Shown here one piece after another: positions 32,399-42,492 of a stretch of 47,321 nucleotides of DNA. Source of the stretch: Caulobacter vibrioides (lineage in GTDB: Bacteria; Pseudomonadota; Alphaproteobacteria; Caulobacterales; Caulobacteraceae). Numbering within the stretch: the stretch's first letter is position 1; each line of letters begins with the position of its first letter. Made by a program: the position numbers and the translations under genes. Where the stretch lies: assembly GCA_001449105.1 (NCBI GenBank), contig LNIY01000090.1, forward strand, positions 1-47,321. Reading direction: 5' to 3'. The notes beneath the pieces were generated by a model, which saw only the letters and a list, made by a program, of their open reading frames with translations, was not told where the DNA came from and did not search any database.

Positions 32399-35300
32399 CT
32401 ACTGCGCCGCCACCAGCTCCTCGGCGGTCGACAGGTCCACGCTGACCAGCTGGCTCACCCCGCGCTCGGACATGGTCACGCCGAACAGGCGGTCCATGCG
32501 GCTCATGGTCACCGGGTTGTGGGTGATGGCGATGAAGCGCGTCAGGGTGCGGCGGCGCATCTCGTCGAGCATGTTGCAGTAGCGGTCGACATTGGCGTCG
32601 TCGAGCGGCGCGTCGACTTCGTCCAGCACGCAGATCGGGGCCGGATTGGCCAGGAACACGCCGAAGATCAGGGCGCTGGCGGTCAGGGCCTGCTCGCCGC
32701 CGCTCATCAGGCTCATGCTGGCCAGCCGCTTGCCGGGCGGGCAGGCGAAGATTTCCAACCCGGCTTCGAGAGGATCGTCGCTCTCGATCAGCCGCAGCTC
32801 GGCCTGGCCGCCGCCGAACAGCGCCTGGAAGAGGGTCTGGAAGTGGGCGTTGATGACGTCGAAGGCGGCGAGGAGACGCTCGCGCCCCTCGGCGTTCAGC
32901 TCCTCGATGCCGTCGCGCAGCTTGGCCACCGCGCCCGAAAGGTCGGCGCGCTCGATGCGCATGGTCTCGAGCCGGCCGGCATATTCCTGGGCCTCTTCCT
33001 CGGCGCGCAGGTTCACCGGGCCGATGGCGTCGCGCTCGCGTTCCAGCGCGAACAGGTGGGCCTCGACGCCGGCGGCGTCCTTGGGAACCGCGACGGCCTC
33101 GCCGGCCAGGTGGCGGCCCAGGGCCTCGGGCTCCATGCGGGCGCTCTCGCGGATGTTCGAGGCGATCTCGGCGAAGCGCTCGCGGGCGGCGTCCAGGCGC
33201 GCGACCAGGGCGGCGCGGCGCTCGCGGGCCTCGCCGGCGGCCTGGTCGGCGGCGCGGGCGGTGCGGTCGGCGGTGATGCGGGCGGTCTCGGCCGCCTCCA
33301 GGGCGTCGCTGGCCTTGGCCCGGCGCTGCTCGGCGGCGTCGAACTGGTCGACCAAAACCAGCAGCTTCTCTTCCAGCTCGGCCGGGGCGGCGCGAGCGGC
33401 TTCCAGGGCCGCGGCGGCCTTGGCGCGGTCGGCCTCCAGCCCCTCGGCGCGCTTGGCGGCGGCGTCGCGGCGGCGGCTCCAGTCGCCCTGGTCGCGCTCC
33501 AGGCTTTCCAGCCGGCGCTGTCGGCCGGCGCGCTCGCGGTTCTCCAGGTCCAGCGCCGAGCGGGCGGCGGCGGCGGCTTCGCGGGCGGCGGCGGCGGCCT
33601 GGCGGGCGGCCGCCAACTGCGGGGCGAAGTCGCCGACCGCGCCGGCCGCCTCGTGCTCGGCGCGCACCGTCGAAAGGGCCTCGTCGGCCTCGGCGCGCTC
33701 GGCCTCGAAGCGGGCGATGGTGTCGTCCAGCGACTGGGCGCGGGCCTCGCGCTGGGCGGCCTCGCGTTCGTAGCGGGCCACGCTCTCGCGGGCCCCGTTC
33801 AGCAGGCGCTCGGCGTCGGGCGGCCCCCGGCGCTTGTCGCGCAGGGCGTCCTCGGCGGCGCGCAGGCGGTCGGCGGCGGTCTTCAGGGCGGCGGTCGCGG
33901 CCTCGGCGCGCGGGGCCACCTCGTCGATCTCGGCCTCGACCTCGGACAGGCGCGTGCGCTGCTCCAGGCGGACGGCGGCGGGCTTGGGGGCGTCGGCCTT
34001 AGCGACGAAGCCGTCCCAGCGCCACAGGTCGCCTTCCTTGGAGACCAGCCGCGCGCCCACCGGCAGGCCCTTGGCCAGGCGCTCGCCGTCGGCGCGCTCG
34101 ACCAGGCCGACCATGGCCAGGCGCGCGGCCAGCTCGGCCGGGGCCTTGACCAGCGGCGCCAGGGCCTGGACGCCTTCGGGCCAGGCCGTCGAAGGGGTCT
34201 GCGCCCCCGCCCAGTGCGAAGGGGCGCGGGCGTCCAGCGCCGCTTCCAGGTCGTCGCCCAGGGCGGCGGCCAGGGCCGCGCCATAGCCCTTGTCGGGCGT
34301 CACCGCGTCGAGGGCGGGCGAGAAGCCGCTCTTGGCGCGCGGCGCGGTCAGTTGCGCGAGGCCCCTCGCCTCGGTGCGCAGGCGGCCCAGCTGGTCCTCG
34401 ACCTTGCGGGCCAGGTCGCGGGCCGCGCCCTCGGCCTGGGCGGCGCTGGTGCGCTCGGCCTCGGCGGCCTCCAGGGCGGCGCGGGCGGCGGCCAGCTGCG
34501 CCTCGGCGTTGGAAAAGCGCAGCTGCGCCTCGGCCGCGGCGGGATCGACGGCCGGACCGACGGCGGCGCGCTCGGCCTTGGCCTGGTCCAGGGCGCGGAC
34601 GGTGCGGGCCAGGCGGCTCTCGGCCTCGGCCAGGCGCTGGGCGGCGGCGCGGGCGCGGGCCTCCTCCGCCGCCGATTGGGCGGCCAGCCGCTCGACGGCG
34701 CCGTCGGCTTCGGCGCGGGCGGCCTCGGCGGCCTTGGCGGCCGCTTCCAGTTCGGGGCCGCGCTCGGGGGCGGCGGCGATCAGGGCGCGCACCTCGGCCA
34801 GTTCCGGCTCGATGCGGGCCAGGCTGCGACCGGCGTCTTCCATCGCCTGCTGCTCGCGGGCGCGGTCGTCGTCGATGCGGGCGAGGTCGGCCGACAGGCG
34901 CTGGAACTCGGCGGCGGCGGCGGCGGCGTCGCGCTCGGCGCGGTCCTTCTGGATGGCCAGCTGCCCCAGCACCGCCTGGGCGATCGTCGCCTCCTCGCGC
35001 AGCGGCGGCATGGCGGCCTCGGCCTCGACGATCGCGCCCTGGCCGGCGGCCGAGGCGCGGGCCGTCTCCTCGACGTCGCGGGCCGACTGGGTGGCTTCGG
35101 ACTGGGTGCGTTCGAGGGTGTCGCGGGCCTCGGCCCAGCGGGCGAACAGCACCGCCCCCTGCACAGCACGGATCTCGGCCGACAGGCGGCGGTACTTCTC
35201 GGCCTGGCGAGCCTCGCGCTTGAGGCGGTTCAGCGCGGTTTCAAGCTCCCGGGCCACGTCTTCCAGGCGCGTCAGGTTGCTCTCGGCGGCGCGCAAGCGC

Positions 35301-35845
35301 AGCTCGGCCTCGTGGCGACGGGTGTGCAGGCCCGAGACCCCGGCCGCCTCTTCCAGGATCCGGCGGCGGTTCTGCGGCTTGGCGCCGATCAGTTCGCTGA
35401 TCTGGCCCTGGCGCACCAGGGCCGGCGAGTTGGCCCCGGTCGAGGCGTCGGCGAACAGCAGCTGGACGTCGCGGGCCCGCACTTCGCGGCCGTTGATGCG
35501 GTAGGTCGAGCCCGCGCCCCGGTCGATGCGGCGCACGACCTCCAGCACCGGGTCGTCGTTGAAGCTGGCCGGCGCGGTGCGGTCGCTGTTGTCGATGGTC
35601 AGGGTGACGTCGGCGTGGTTGCGCGGCGGGCGGTTGCCGCTGCCGGCGAAGATCACGTCGTCCATGCCGCCGGCCCGCATGGCCTTGGCGGAGTTGGCGC
35701 CCATCACCCAGCGCAGGGCTTCCAGCAGGTTGGACTTGCCGCAGCCGTTGGGCCCGACGATGCCCGTCAGGCCAGGCTCGATCCTGAACTCCGTCGGCTC
35801 GACGAAGGACTTGAAGCCGGACAGGCGCAGGCGCTGGAACTGCAC
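32399..35845 (-). CDS. smc: Chromosome segregation ATPase SMC
   Basis: The 1148-residue SMC of the condensin-type complex that compacts and aligns chromosome arms. The N-terminal head has [20 protein letters not shown] then GPNGCGKSN (Walker A, 31-39). Long coiled coils flank a hinge (about 480-640). The C-terminal head has the ABC signature [17 protein letters not shown] and the Walker B region [19 protein letters not shown]. It starts [14 protein letters not shown], as is usual. It is the last gene of a dciA-dsb-dsb-smc run, 15 bases after the preceding stop. No frameshift is seen despite the very GC-rich repeats. Confidence 0.98.
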   Translation of the reverse strand: MQFQRLRLSGFKSFVEPTEFRIEPGLTGIVGPNGCGKSNLLEALRWVMGANSAKAMRAGGMDDVIFAGSGNRPPRNHADVTLTIDNSDRTAPASFNDDPVLEVVRRIDRGAGSTYRINGREVRARDVQLLFADASTGANSPALVRQGQISELIGAKPQNRRRILEEAAGVSGLHTRRHEAELRLRAAESNLTRLEDVARELETALNRLKREARQAEKYRRLSAEIRAVQGAVLFARWAEARDTLERTQSEATQSARDVEETARASAAGQGAIVEAEAAMPPLREEATIAQAVLGQLAIQKDRAERDAAAAAAEFQRLSADLARIDDDRAREQQAMEDAGRSLARIEPELAEVRALIAAAPERGPELEAAAKAAEAARAEADGAVERLAAQSAAEEARARAAAQRLAEAESRLARTVRALDQAKAERAAVGPAVDPAAAEAQLRFSNAEAQLAAARAALEAAEAERTSAAQAEGAARDLARKVEDQLGRLRTEARGLAQLTAPRAKSGFSPALDAVTPDKGYGAALAAALGDDLEAALDARAPSHWAGAQTPSTAWPEGVQALAPLVKAPAELAARLAMVGLVERADGERLAKGLPVGARLVSKEGDLWRWDGFVAKADAPKPAAVRLEQRTRLSEVEAEIDEVAPRAEAATAALKTAADRLRAAEDALRDKRRGPPDAERLLNGARESVARYEREAAQREARAQSLDDTIARFEAERAEADEALSTVRAEHEAAGAVGDFAPQLAAARQAAAAAREAAAAARSALDLENRERAGRQRRLESLERDQGDWSRRRDAAAKRAEGLEADRAKAAAALEAARAAPAELEEKLLVLVDQFDAAEQRRAKASDALEAAETARITADRTARAADQAAGEARERRAALVARLDAARERFAEIASNIRESARMEPEALGRHLAGEAVAVPKDAAGVEAHLFALERERDAIGPVNLRAEEEAQEYAGRLETMRIERADLSGAVAKLRDGIEELNAEGRERLLAAFDVINAHFQTLFQALFGGGQAELRLIESDDPLEAGLEIFACPPGKRLASMSLMSGGEQALTASALIFGVFLANPAPICVLDEVDAPLDDANVDRYCNMLDEMRRRTLTRFIAITHNPVTMSRMDRLFGVTMSERGVSQLVSVDLSTAEELVAAQ

Positions 35846-35860
35846 GGCCGCGCCCGCCCT

Positions 35861-36475
35861 CTAGCCCTTCAGGGCCTTGTCGATGGCCTGGGACAGGTCT
35901 TCCACCGTGACGTCGCCGACCAGCTCGGCGCCGTTGACGAAGAAGGTGGGGGTGCCCTGGATCCTGTCGCGCTTGGCGGCGGCGTCGACGCGGGCGTTCA
36001 GCGCGGCGAGCGCGGCCTTGTCGTTCAGCGTCGCTTCCAGCTGGGCCTCGGTCAGGCCGAAGCGCTTGGCCACGCCCAGCAGGCCGCCCCAGTAGTCGCC
36101 GGTCTGGTACATGGTCTTCTGGGCGGCGAAGATCGCGTCGACGGCCTCGAAATAGCGGGCCGGGGGCACGCGGTTGGCCAGCAGGAAGCCGGCGCCGGCC
36201 AGGTCGTAGGGCGGGGTCAGGAACTCGCGGAACACCAGGCGGGCCTTGCCCGTGTCGATGTAGCGCTTCTTGATGACCGGCATGACCTCCTGCGCGGTGT
36301 GGGCGCAGTGGCCGCAGCTCATCGAGGCGTACTCGACGATCTGCACCTTGGCCGAGGGCGAGCCCATGACGTGGTCGCCCGGCTGGGCCGGCAAGGGCGC
36401 GGCGCGCGCCAGCGTCGGCATGGCGGTCGCGGCCGCCAGGCCTGAAACGATCAGCGCGCGCCGGTCCAGGATCAT
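35861..36475 (-). CDS. DsbA-like thioredoxin-fold protein, secreted
   Basis: A 204-residue periplasmic oxidoreductase of the DsbA/DSBA-like group (C54-G-H-C57 motif in YASMSCGHCAH). An N-terminal signal (MILDRRALIVSGLAAATAMP) has a twin-arginine-like start and a cut near ARA. The cis-Pro loop is GTPTFFVNG. It follows its paralogue by 2 bases on the same strand, so the two are co-transcribed. A role in disulphide formation for envelope proteins is likely; the direct substrate is unknown. It lies directly upstream of smc, a conserved order in Caulobacterales (from memory). Confidence 0.93.
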   Translation of the reverse strand: MILDRRALIVSGLAAATAMPTLARAAPLPAQPGDHVMGSPSAKVQIVEYASMSCGHCAHTAQEVMPVIKKRYIDTGKARLVFREFLTPPYDLAGAGFLLANRVPPARYFEAVDAIFAAQKTMYQTGDYWGGLLGVAKRFGLTEAQLEATLNDKAALAALNARVDAAAKRDRIQGTPTFFVNGAELVGDVTVEDLSQAIDKALKG

Positions 36476-36477
36476 GC

Positions 36478-37101
36478 CTACTTGCTCGCCGCGGCGATGG
36501 CGGCGTCCAGCTGGGCCAGCGGGGCCTCGCCGCCGTCTTCGTTCAGCTTCTTGCCGTTGATGACGAAGGTCGGGGTGCCCTTGATGTCGGTTTCCTTGGA
36601 GTAGCGCTCGATGCGGTCGTTGAGGGCCTTCAGGGCCTTCTCGTCGCTGACGCAGGCGTCGAACTGCTGCTCGTTCAGGCCCGACGACTGGGCGATGCGC
36701 AGCAGCACGCCGCGGAAATCGCCGGTCGAGAACATCTCTTCCTGCGAGCGGTACACCGAATCCAGCACCGAGAAGTACTTGTCCTTGCCGGCGCAGCGGG
36801 CCAGCAGGAACGAGGCGGCGGCCACCTGCGGCGGGGCGGTCAGGAACTCGCGGTAGACGTAGTTCACCTTGCCGGTGTCGATGTACTTCTGCTTGAAGGC
36901 CGGGAAGACCTCCTCGTTCCACTTGGCGCAGTGGACGCAAGAGGCCGAGGCGTACTCGATGACGGTGACCTTGGCGTTCGGGTTGCCCAGGCTCATGTCG
37001 TCGGCCGTGACGGTCGAGCCCGTCTTGTTGCAGGCGGACAGGCCGGCGACGCCGACGACGAGGGCGGCGGCCATCAGGATCCGGCGGAGGGGCGAGCGCA
37101 T
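36478..37101 (-). CDS. DsbA-like thioredoxin-fold lipoprotein
   Basis: A 207-residue paralogue of the previous gene with a lipoprotein signal: LSAC at 21-24 (lipobox, lipidated C24). The active site is C55-V-H-C58 (YASASCVHCAK), and the cis-Pro loop is GTPTFVINGKK. The second residue of the motif differs from the neighbour (V for G), which may alter redox potential. The start MRSPLRRIL has a GAGGAAG site. A GANTC site (37142-37146) lies in its leader. It sits between dciA and the second dsb gene. Confidence 0.93.
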   Translation of the reverse strand: MRSPLRRILMAAALVVGVAGLSACNKTGSTVTADDMSLGNPNAKVTVIEYASASCVHCAKWNEEVFPAFKQKYIDTGKVNYVYREFLTAPPQVAAASFLLARCAGKDKYFSVLDSVYRSQEEMFSTGDFRGVLLRIAQSSGLNEQQFDACVSDEKALKALNDRIERYSKETDIKGTPTFVINGKKLNEDGGEAPLAQLDAAIAAASK

Positions 37102-37209
37102 GGTCGGGTCTTCCTCGAACGTGAACAGTGAAGTTAAGCGCGATTCTCTAGCGGTAGAAAAACGGCGCGGATGAGGCTTTCGCGCATCAGCGACAACCCG
37201 TGAAGGTTG

Positions 37210-37755
37210 TCAACTTTCGTTGCGCAACACGCCCCGGCCGAGTTTCAGCAGGGCTTCCTTCAGCGGACCGTCCGGCTGGCCGGACAGGCCGGCGGCCAGG
37301 TCGCGTTCCTTGGCCGCGTCGAGCGGCGGGCGGCGGCGCGGACGCGGCGGGGCCGAGGCGGCGGCGGCCACGCGGACGGGGCCCTGGACGATCCGCAGGC
37401 GGGTCACCGCGCCCTTGCCCAGCAGCAGGTCGAGGCGCTGGGTGATCTGCGGGGCCTGGTGCTGGATCAGCGAGGCCACGGGGCCGTCGACGCGCAGTTC
37501 CAGCGTGCCGCCCTCGCCGGTGCGGCTCTTGATGATGCGGACGGGCTCGGTGCGGCGGGCCAGGTTCTCGCCGACGATCTCCTTCCAGCGGGCCTGAAGC
37601 GCGCCGGGGCCGTGGCCGTACTTCTTGTCGAGCTCGCGGATGAACTTGGCCAGGCTCTTGCCGGCCGGCGGCGGCACGCGCATCGGCGGCCGGGTGCGGC
37701 GGCGCGACAGGATCTTCAGCGCTTCGTCGGGCGTGGGCAGCGAGCGGCGATACAT
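37210..37755 (-). CDS. dciA: DciA-type DUF721 protein (replicative helicase operator)
   Basis: A 181-residue protein of the DUF721 family. DciA replaces DnaC in many bacteria and loads the DnaB helicase at the origin. Visible features are FIRELDKKYGHGPGALQARWKEIVGENLARR (in part), the KH-like domain with HQAPQITQRLDLLLGKGAVTRLRIVQGP, and a basic linker. I chose MYRRSLPTPDEAL at 37755; a codon six residues up is possible. It is divergent from mutY with a 63-base gap. The symbol is assigned by family only. Confidence 0.82.
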   Translation of the reverse strand: MYRRSLPTPDEALKILSRRRTRPPMRVPPPAGKSLAKFIRELDKKYGHGPGALQARWKEIVGENLARRTEPVRIIKSRTGEGGTLELRVDGPVASLIQHQAPQITQRLDLLLGKGAVTRLRIVQGPVRVAAAASAPPRPRRRPPLDAAKERDLAAGLSGQPDGPLKEALLKLGRGVLRNES

Positions 37756-37818
37756 CGTCAACCTTCTTAGCACGCCCCTCTCCCCTCGCGCGCGCGGATT
37801 TGCGATAGGAGGCGGACA

Positions 37819-38871
37819 ATGACCGACGTCGCCGCGATCCGCTCAGCCCTGCTTTCCTGGTACGACCGCGAGGCGCGGGTGCTGCCGTGGCGAACCGGCC
37901 CCGCCGCAGGGCGCATGGGCCTGCGCAGCGACCCCTATCGGGTGTGGCTGTCGGAGGTGATGCTGCAGCAGACCACCGTGCCGCACGCCACGCCCTATTT
38001 CCTGGCCTTCACCCAGCGCTGGCCCACGGTGCAGGACCTGGCGGCCGAGCAGGACGGCGAGCTGATGGCCGCCTGGGCGGGGCTGGGCTACTACGCCCGC
38101 GCCCGCAACCTTTTGGCCTGCGCCCGCGCTGTGGCCTCCCGGCACGGCGGCGAGTTTCCCAATACCGAGGAAGGCCTGCTGGCCCTGCCGGGCGTGGGCG
38201 CCTACACCGCCGCGGCCGTGGCGGCGATCGCCTTCGACCGGAAGGCCAATGTCGTCGACGGCAATGTCGAGCGGGTGATGGCCCGGCTGTTCGCGGTCGA
38301 GGCCCCCGTGCCCGACGCCAAGCCGGAACTGAAGCGGCTGGCCGCCCTGCTGGTCACCGACGAGCGGCCCGGCGACTGGGCCCAGGCGCTGATGGACCTG
38401 GGCGCCACGATCTGCAAGCCCAAGGCCCCGCTGTGCGACCGCTGCCCGATCGAGCCGTTCTGCGCGGCCCGGGCCAAGGGCGCGCCGGAGACCTATCCGC
38501 GCCGCACCAAGAAGGCCGACCGCCCGCGCCGCCACGGCGTGGCCTATATCGTCAGCCGCCGGGGCGAGACCGCCCTGGTGCGCCGCCCGGACAAGGGCTT
38601 GCTGGGCGGCATGCTGGGCCTGCCGACCTCGGACTGGCGCGATCGTCCGTGGTCGGACGATGAAGCCGCCCGCGCCGCCCCGATCCTGGCCCCCTGGCGC
38701 GACCTGGGCGCGGTGGAGCACGTCTTCACCCACTTCTCGCTGACCCTGCGCGTCATGGTCGCCGAGGCCGACGTCGCCGGCGACTTCGTCTGGACCCCGC
38801 ACGAGGGGCTGTCGGCCCTGCCCAGCGTGTTCCTGAAGGCCGCCCGGGCCGGGCTGGAGCGGTTGGTCTGA
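37819..38871 (+). CDS. mutY: A/G-specific adenine DNA glycosylase
   Basis: MutY removes adenine mispaired with 8-oxoG. The 350-residue protein has the catalytic E46 in LSEVMLQQTTV, the helix-hairpin-helix GxG-D region (LPGVGAYTAAAVAAIAF, then VDGNVERV with D147), the 4Fe-4S cysteines C199, C206, C209 and C215 (CKPKAPLCDRCPIEPFC) and a C-terminal NUDIX-like domain (KGLLGGMLGLPTSDW). An AGGAGG site precedes the ATG (37807-37812). Divergent from dciA. Family B repeats follow. Confidence 0.97.
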   Translation: MTDVAAIRSALLSWYDREARVLPWRTGPAAGRMGLRSDPYRVWLSEVMLQQTTVPHATPYFLAFTQRWPTVQDLAAEQDGELMAAWAGLGYYARARNLLACARAVASRHGGEFPNTEEGLLALPGVGAYTAAAVAAIAFDRKANVVDGNVERVMARLFAVEAPVPDAKPELKRLAALLVTDERPGDWAQALMDLGATICKPKAPLCDRCPIEPFCAARAKGAPETYPRRTKKADRPRRHGVAYIVSRRGETALVRRPDKGLLGGMLGLPTSDWRDRPWSDDEAARAAPILAPWRDLGAVEHVFTHFSLTLRVMVAEADVAGDFVWTPHEGLSALPSVFLKAARAGLERLV

Positions 38872-38874
38872 AAA

Positions 38875-38935
38875 CACCCTCTCCCAGAGGGAGAGGGAGG
38901 GGCCCAGGCGAAGCCTGGGAGGGTGAGGGGTTACG
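38875..38935. repeat. Family B palindromic repeat
   Basis: A full copy (CCTCTCCCAGAGGGAGAGGG, GGCCCAGGCGAAGCCTGGGA and GGGTGAGGGG) immediately after the mutY stop. Confidence 0.88.
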
Positions 38936-38969
38936 CCGCCAACCGGCGTGCCGGCACGCCGTCGACCGT

Positions 38970-39023
38970 CCCTAACCCCTCATCCGGCGCTTCGCGCCAC
39001 CTTCTCCCTCCAGGGAGAAGGAA
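38970..39023. repeat. Family B-like repeat, inverted, upstream of GH28
   Basis: CCCTAACCCCTCATCCGGCG, then CTTCGCGCC and TTCTCCCTCCAGGGAGAAGG. It is the inverted partner of 38875-38935 and ends about 85 bases before the GH28 start. Confidence 0.75.
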
Positions 39024-39110
39024 ATGCTCCCGAATATTGACTTCGCATCCCATCATGCGAGCAATACGCCGACACGGGCGCGATCGACGCCCGGCACCGG
39101 GAGACGCGGC

Positions 39111-40511
39111 ATGGCTATCGTTCAGACCACCCGGCGGACCGCGCTGGGCGCCGGCCTGCTGGCGCCGCTGATTCCCGGCCTGGCGCTGGCCAGGCCCCTG
39201 CCCCGCAAGCTGGTGGGCCCGACCGCGCCGTTCGACATGCCCTCGATCGGCGTGCCGGACTTCTCGGGCGCCCGGCGCTTTCCCATCACCGACTTCGGCG
39301 CCGACCAGGGCGACCAGGCCAGGACCAGCGCCGCCATCGCATCGGCGATCACGGCCGCCAACGCCGCCGGCGCGGGCGTGGTGGTGGTCCCCGAGGGAAC
39401 CTGGCCGACCGGCAAGGTGCACCTGAAGAGCAACGTCGCCCTGCACCTGGCCAAGGGCGCGACCCTGCTGTTCTCCGAAAAGCCCGCCGACTACCTGCCG
39501 CCCGTCCAGACGACCTGGGAGGGGCTGGAGTGCTGGAACTACTCGCCGCTGGTCTACGCCTTCGACTGCGAGAACGTGGCGATCACCGGCCCTGGCCGGC
39601 TGAAGGCGAAGCTCGACGTCTGGCGCGAGTGGTACAAGCGGCCCAAGCCGCACATGGACGCCCTGGTGGCGCTCTATCACCAGGCCGCCAGGGGCGAGCC
39701 GGTCGAGCAGCGCCAGATGACGGCGGGCGAGGCCAATCTGCGTCCCCAGTTCGTGCAGTTCAACCGCTGCCGCCACGTGCTGATCGAGGACGTCAGCATC
39801 GAGGACAGCCCGTTCTGGGTGATCCACCCGTTCCTGTGCCGCGACGTCGTCATCCGCCGGGTGAAGATCCGCGCCCACGGCCACAACAACGACGGCGTCG
39901 ATCCGGAGATGAGCCAGAACGTGCTGATCGAGGACTGCGTCTTCGACCAGGGCGACGACGCGGTGTCGGTGAAGTCGGGCCGCGACCAGGACGCCTGGCG
40001 CCTGGGCGTTGCCACCCGCAACGTCGTCATGCGCGACTGCCAGATCAGGAACGGCCACCAGCTGATGGCGGTGGGCAGCGAGCTGTCGGCCGGGATCGAG
40101 AACGTCTTCGTCGACAACTGCCACTTCACCGGTGATGGGAAGGGCGAGGACGGCTGGGCCGTGCCGATCGCCAACCTGCTGTTCGTCAAGACCAACGAGC
40201 GGCGCGGCGGCTTCGTGCGGGGCATCCACATGCGCAACGTCAGCGCCACGAAGATCGCCGGCAGCGTGCTCGCGATCGACACCGACGTGCTCTACCAGTG
40301 GCGCACCCTGGTCCCGACCTACGAGCGGCGGCTGACCGCGATCAAAGGCTTGCGGGTCAGCGACGTGCGGGTGGCCCAGGCCGGGTCGGTGTGCAGCATC
40401 AAGGGCGAGAAGGACCTGCCGGTGCGCGACGTGCGGCTGCGCCGGGTGAGCGTCGGCACGGTCGCCGGGCCGGTGAAGACGGAGAATGTGGCAGGGTTTT
40501 CAGCGCAGTAG
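39111..40511 (+). CDS. GH28 polygalacturonase-like glycoside hydrolase, Tat-exported
   Basis: A 466-residue secreted enzyme with the right-handed beta-helix of GH28 (pectin/polygalacturonate hydrolases). The signal contains a twin arginine (QTTRRTALGAGLLAPLIPGL). GH28 residues are seen at N260-D261 (HNNDGVDP), D282-D283 (DQGDDAVSV) and H316, but the usual GHG is GHQ and the RxK motif is not obvious. I chose the ATG at 39111; the in-frame ATG at 39024 would add residues before the signal. It is bounded by repeats on both sides. An exo-acting or non-pectin substrate is possible. Confidence 0.88.
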   Translation: MAIVQTTRRTALGAGLLAPLIPGLALARPLPRKLVGPTAPFDMPSIGVPDFSGARRFPITDFGADQGDQARTSAAIASAITAANAAGAGVVVVPEGTWPTGKVHLKSNVALHLAKGATLLFSEKPADYLPPVQTTWEGLECWNYSPLVYAFDCENVAITGPGRLKAKLDVWREWYKRPKPHMDALVALYHQAARGEPVEQRQMTAGEANLRPQFVQFNRCRHVLIEDVSIEDSPFWVIHPFLCRDVVIRRVKIRAHGHNNDGVDPEMSQNVLIEDCVFDQGDDAVSVKSGRDQDAWRLGVATRNVVMRDCQIRNGHQLMAVGSELSAGIENVFVDNCHFTGDGKGEDGWAVPIANLLFVKTNERRGGFVRGIHMRNVSATKIAGSVLAIDTDVLYQWRTLVPTYERRLTAIKGLRVSDVRVAQAGSVCSIKGEKDLPVRDVRLRRVSVGTVAGPVKTENVAGFSAQ

Positions 40512-40565
40512 GCCCTCTCCCTGTGGGAGAGGTGTCGCCGAAGGCGACGGAGAGGGGAGAGGCTT
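40511..40565. repeat. Family B-like palindromic repeat (variant)
   Basis: CCCTCTCCCTGTGGGAGAGG, TGTCGCCGAAGGCGAC and GGAGAGGGGAG start within one base of the GH28 stop codon. A degraded CCCCCCCCGGCCCTTCGGGC / CCTCCCCCAGAGGGGGAGG unit follows at about 40598-40641. Confidence 0.75.
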
Positions 40566-40597
40566 CCAGGCCGGCCAATTCGGCGGCGGCTGAAAAC

Positions 40598-40641
40598 GTC
40601 CCCCCCCCGGCCCTTCGGGCCACCTCCCCCAGAGGGGGAGG
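40598..40641. repeat. Family C-like repeat between GH28 and argS
   Basis: A GGCCCTTCGGGCC hairpin followed by CCTCCCCCAGAGGGGGAGG lies between the convergent GH28 and argS genes. The stems could end transcription from both sides. Confidence 0.7.
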
Positions 40642-40650
40642 ATCTTCGCC

Positions 40651-42492
40651 TTACATCCGTTCCGGCGTCTCGACGCCCAGCAGGTCGAGCGCCAGCTCCA
40701 GCTGCTTCAGCGCCGTCTGGGCCAGGGTCAGGCGCGAGGCGCGCACGGCCGGGTCGTCGGCGCCCAGGATCGGGCAGGCGGCGTAGAACTTCGAGAAGCC
40801 CTGGGCCAGCTTGTAGGCGTGCTCGGCCACGAAGTTGGGGGCCTTCTTGTCATAGGCCTCCGACAGGGCGCCCTCGAAGGCGTCCAGCAGCAGGGTCAGG
40901 TCGCGTTCGGCCTGTTCGGCGACGATCACGGCCCCGCCTTGCGCGCCCTGGTCGGCCGCCTTGCGCAGGATGCTCTTGATACGGACGGTCTGGTACAGCA
41001 GGTACGGACCGGTCTTGCCCTCGAAGCTGGTGAAGCGGTCGAGGTCGAAGACGTAGGAGGTGCCGCGGAAGTTCTGCAGGTCGGCGAACTTCAGGGCGGC
41101 GACGCCGACCTTGTGCGCGGTCTCCTCGAAGGCTTCCGGCGACAGCTCGGCGCCGAGGCCGGCTTCGCGCAGGCGCTCGCGGGCTTTCTCGCGGGCCATC
41201 TCGATCAGGTCGTGCAGCTTCAGGACGCCGCCGGCGCGGGTCTTGAACGGCTTGCCGTCGGCGCCGTTCATGGTGCCGAAGCCGATGTGCTCCAGGCCGC
41301 CCGGCTGGGCGTAGCCGGCCAGATAGGCGGCGCGGAACACCTGCTCGAAGTGGTCGGCCTGGCGCTGGTCCACGCAATAGAGGATCAGGTGCGGGTCGAA
41401 CGACTGGCGGCGATCCAGGATCGTGGCCAGGTCGGTCGTGCCGTACATGGCCGAGCCTTCGGACGAGACCACCAGCAGAGGATCGGGGCTTTCGACCTCG
41501 ATCACCGAACCGTCGGGCAGCTTCTTCTTCTTGGTCTCGCCGGGACGGGCCACGCGGACGATGCGGGCGCCCTGGTCCTCGACCAGCAGGCCCTTGTCCT
41601 CCAGCTGGCGCACCATCGGCGCGATCAGCGGGTCGGCGTCGCTCTCGCCCTTCCACAGGTCGAAGTCGACGCCCAGGGCGTGGAACTCGCGCTCCAGCGC
41701 CACGCGGCTGACGTCGACGAAGTGCTTCCACAGCAGGCGGTAGCCGAAGCGGCCGTTCTGCAGGTCGGCGGTCGCCTTGCGGGCGCGGTCGCGATACTCG
41801 GCGTCTTCCTTGGCGCGCGCGGCGGCTGCCGGGTACAGGCGGTCGAGGTCGGCCAGGGTCACCCGGCCGGCGAACTCGGCGCGCACCTTGGCGGCGTCGG
41901 CGTTGGAGAAGTCGCGCGGGGCGTCCGGCAGCTTGTCCATCAGGGCGGCGATGAAGGCGTCCTCGTCCATCACCGCGGTGATGAGCAGGCCCATCTGGAA
42001 GCCCCAGTCGCCGAAGTGGGCGTCGCCCACCACCTGGTCGCCGCGGAAGCGGTACAGGCGCTTGATCGACTCGCCGATGATCGAGGCGCGCAGGTGGCCC
42101 ACGTGCATCGGCTTGGCCACGTTGGGGCCGGCATAGTCGACCAGCACCCGGCGGGGCTGCTCCAGCAGGGCCGCGCCGGCGCGCTCGTCGGCGGCGATCT
42201 CGTCGGCGCGGGCGGCCAGGGCCGCGGGGCTGACGCGCATGTTGATGAAGCCGACGCCGGCGATCTCGACCGAGGCCAGGCGCGGATCAGCCTTCAGCTG
42301 CTCGACCACCTGGACGGCGATCTCGCGGGGGTTACGCTTGGCGCTCTTGGCCGCGGCGAGGGCGCCGTTGCACTGGAAGTCGGCCAGGTCGGGCCGGTCG
42401 GACGCCGTGACGCGCCCGAAGTCGGGAGACAGTCCGGCGGCCTGGAAAGCGGCCGCGGCCGCCTCGCTCAAGGACCGCTTCAAATCGTTCAT
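40651..42492 (-). CDS. argS: Arginyl-tRNA synthetase
   Basis: Charges tRNA-Arg. The 613-residue protein has an N-terminal ArgRS additional domain (about 1-90), the HIGH motif as HVGH (130-133, in [14 protein letters not shown]), the degenerate KMSK-like [10 protein letters not shown], and the C-terminal anticodon-binding helical domain (DALRPERM-type end, [14 protein letters not shown]). The lysine-rich KKKKLPDGS insert near 324 is ordinary for the class. Its ATG overlaps the stop of the upstream secreted-protein gene by 4 bases. Confidence 0.98.
   Translation of the reverse strand: MNDLKRSLSEAAAAAFQAAGLSPDFGRVTASDRPDLADFQCNGALAAAKSAKRNPREIAVQVVEQLKADPRLASVEIAGVGFINMRVSPAALAARADEIAADERAGAALLEQPRRVLVDYAGPNVAKPMHVGHLRASIIGESIKRLYRFRGDQVVGDAHFGDWGFQMGLLITAVMDEDAFIAALMDKLPDAPRDFSNADAAKVRAEFAGRVTLADLDRLYPAAAARAKEDAEYRDRARKATADLQNGRFGYRLLWKHFVDVSRVALEREFHALGVDFDLWKGESDADPLIAPMVRQLEDKGLLVEDQGARIVRVARPGETKKKKLPDGSVIEVESPDPLLVVSSEGSAMYGTTDLATILDRRQSFDPHLILYCVDQRQADHFEQVFRAAYLAGYAQPGGLEHIGFGTMNGADGKPFKTRAGGVLKLHDLIEMAREKARERLREAGLGAELSPEAFEETAHKVGVAALKFADLQNFRGTSYVFDLDRFTSFEGKTGPYLLYQTVRIKSILRKAADQGAQGGAVIVAEQAERDLTLLLDAFEGALSEAYDKKAPNFVAEHAYKLAQGFSKFYAACPILGADDPAVRASRLTLAQTALKQLELALDLLGVETPERM

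Noticed and set aside
32519..36445. A 1308-residue open frame antisense to smc
   Set aside because: It is a mirror of smc caused by high GC and few stop codons. Composition is low-complexity Gly/Ala/Leu/Gln with no domain, while the opposite strand encodes a complete SMC.
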